A stretch of DNA of 31,241 nt from CAYLMG01 sp964464635. Lineage in GTDB: Bacteria; Planctomycetota; Phycisphaerae; Sedimentisphaerales; Anaerobacaceae. Made by a program: the position numbers and the translations under genes. Below are positions 30,358 through 31,241 of this stretch, piece by piece. The DNA lies in assembly GCA_964464635.1 (NCBI GenBank), contig CAYXGT010000022.1:1-31241 (forward strand), written 5' to 3'. The notes beneath the pieces were generated by a model. That model worked only from the letters and a program-made list of their open reading frames with translations, ran no database searches and was not told where the DNA came from. Within the stretch, counting starts at the first letter, position 1. Every line of letters begins with the position of its first letter.

Positions 30358-31241
30358 TCATCTCGTTGGCAGTCGCAGCCGAATCCCCACTAAAACAGTA
30401 TGCTCATTTGGCAGAATATTCTTATTCAGCTCGTATATTTCCATATACCTGTTGCCGTCGCCGAGCTTCTCAGCCGCTATCTTCCACAAATTGTCATCAT
30501 CAACCACGGTATATAAGCTGCCCTTTCCTTTACTCTCCGATACATTATCCAGGTGCCTTCGTCCTATGGTAGTAACCTCCTCGAGTAACGGGCTGTTCAA
30601 AGCCTTTGAAACCGTATTCCCTGCAGAAACTGCAAGCGGCGGTATAACGAGCTTCTGGCCCGGGTAAATCGAATCCGGGCTTTCAAGAACGCTCTTATTC
30701 GCCGCAAAGATTTTGTCAACGTTTACCTTTCTGTTCCCCTCGACAGGCCCGTAAAACTTCTGTGCAATTGTCGCCAGAATGTCACCTTCCACAACAACGT
30801 ATGTTTCAGGCTTTGGCGGCTCAATCCGCTCGACCCTGACTTTCGGCGGTTCTATTCTTTCCGTCCTGACTGTTTGTTTCTGCTCTGCGGGCATCGGCTG
30901 CGCGAGCCGGGTATCCGCAAGCTGCTGACCACCGGCAAAGCTCTGCTCTTTTACACCCTCTTCAGACCTGACCGGCTCGATGGCCCCTTCCATCGGCTGA
31001 ACCTGACGCTCCATATTCAGGTTCAAGGGCCTGCTGTATCGAACCGCAGGCTCCATTACCTCTCTGCTTATCTTCCGCTCCCTCGCGGCTATTGCCGGTG
31101 TCTCGTTCCGCATACGGATTATATCGGTATCGGTTGTAAGCTCATTCGTCGGCTCACTTCTGCCTAACTTGGGAATCCCGTTGACTAAAATAGCGATGAT
31201 AAATATGAATACCAGACCAAGCAACAACCCGATTTTCGCAT
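30358..31241 (-). CDS. Membrane-anchored LysM peptidoglycan-binding protein, N-terminus off the edge
   Basis: The frame is open to the right edge (293 complete codons) and probably starts just outside; an in-frame TTG at 31227 is possible but would cut into the membrane segment region. Seen: a hydrophobic helix (IGLLLGLVFIFIIAILVNG), a long disordered Pro/Glu/Arg-rich linker (to about 145) including the repeated RIEPPK, then two LysM domains: one with YVVVEGDILATIAQKFYG ... NKSVLESPDSIYPGQKLVIPP, and a C-terminal one with YTVVDDDNLWKIAAEKLG ... NKNILPNEHTVLVGIRLRLP. LysM domains bind peptidoglycan GlcNAc, so it would bridge membrane and wall. It precedes the FtsL-like gene by 57 bp and is probably in the same operon. 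Confidence 0.87.
   Translation of the reverse strand, partial: AKIGLLLGLVFIFIIAILVNGIPKLGRSEPTNELTTDTDIIRMRNETPAIAARERKISREVMEPAVRYSRPLNLNMERQVQPMEGAIEPVRSEEGVKEQSFAGGQQLADTRLAQPMPAEQKQTVRTERIEPPKVRVERIEPPKPETYVVVEGDILATIAQKFYGPVEGNRKVNVDKIFAANKSVLESPDSIYPGQKLVIPPLAVSAGNTVSKALNSPLLEEVTTIGRRHLDNVSESKGKGSLYTVVDDDNLWKIAAEKLGDGNRYMEIYELNKNILPNEHTVLVGIRLRLPTR

Noticed and set aside
1..31241. CRISPR arrays, insertion sequences, prophage or toxin-antitoxin genes
   Set aside because: None seen: no regularly spaced repeats, no transposase or integrase motifs, and gene content is mainly core.

Overview
The window looks like chromosomal DNA from a Gram-negative-type bacterium, most likely a planctomycete of the Phycisphaerae. 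The taxonomic clues are a short LamG-like secreted protein ending in a VPEPAT...RRRKS PEP-CTERM sorting signal, a dockerin tail of the kind common in these genomes, two ClpP paralogues in tandem, many DUF/lipoprotein genes of planctomycete flavour, and moderate GC. The phylum call is an inference from gene content. Lipoprotein maturation (lnt) and a secretin imply an outer membrane. Most of the window is housekeeping; there is no phage, plasmid, transposase, CRISPR array or classical defence island.

Left part (1-8 kb, all minus strand): rpsB-tsf-pyrH translation operon (pyrH runs off the left edge) behind a clear sigma70-type promoter; a PepSY-like poly-aspartate secreted protein followed by an OmpR-type regulator and a histidine kinase, with a terminator hairpin and a promoter interleaved between the first two genes; a small acidic protein; and a solitary secretin-domain lipoprotein.

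Middle (8-17.3 kb): rimO, divergent from the secretin with overlapping promoters; a PEP-CTERM protein behind a long, hairpin-rich leader; a broken SUMF1/dockerin gene tail; a GNAT acetyltransferase divergent from a DUF362 protein; an unassigned Cys-motif protein; tRNA-Gly(GCC); then trigger factor, two ClpP peptidases and a lipoprotein, a protein-folding/turnover cluster.

Right part (17.3-31.2 kb): a palindromic dispersed repeat; an overlapping trio of orphan DNA methyltransferase, lnt and HEAT-repeat lipoprotein; then the cell-shape region: a membrane-anchored coiled-coil protein, an overlooked 52-residue membrane protein, mreB, mreC, mreD and a PBP2 transpeptidase. Convergent to it on the minus strand are a LysM protein (cut by the right edge), an FtsL-like protein, an FtsI-type transpeptidase, two REP-like hairpins and an MJ1255-type glycosyltransferase. 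Elongation (Mre/PBP2) and division-type (FtsL/FtsI) peptidoglycan genes thus sit back to back.

The most interesting items are the PepSY/two-component locus with its interleaved terminator and promoter, the PEP-CTERM leader RNA, the Cys-motif protein family, the 52-residue ORF and shared AGGCAATTTA motif around mreB, and the two families of palindromic repeats. None is proven novel here. Promoters, terminators and RNA structures were read by eye, without folding or database searches.
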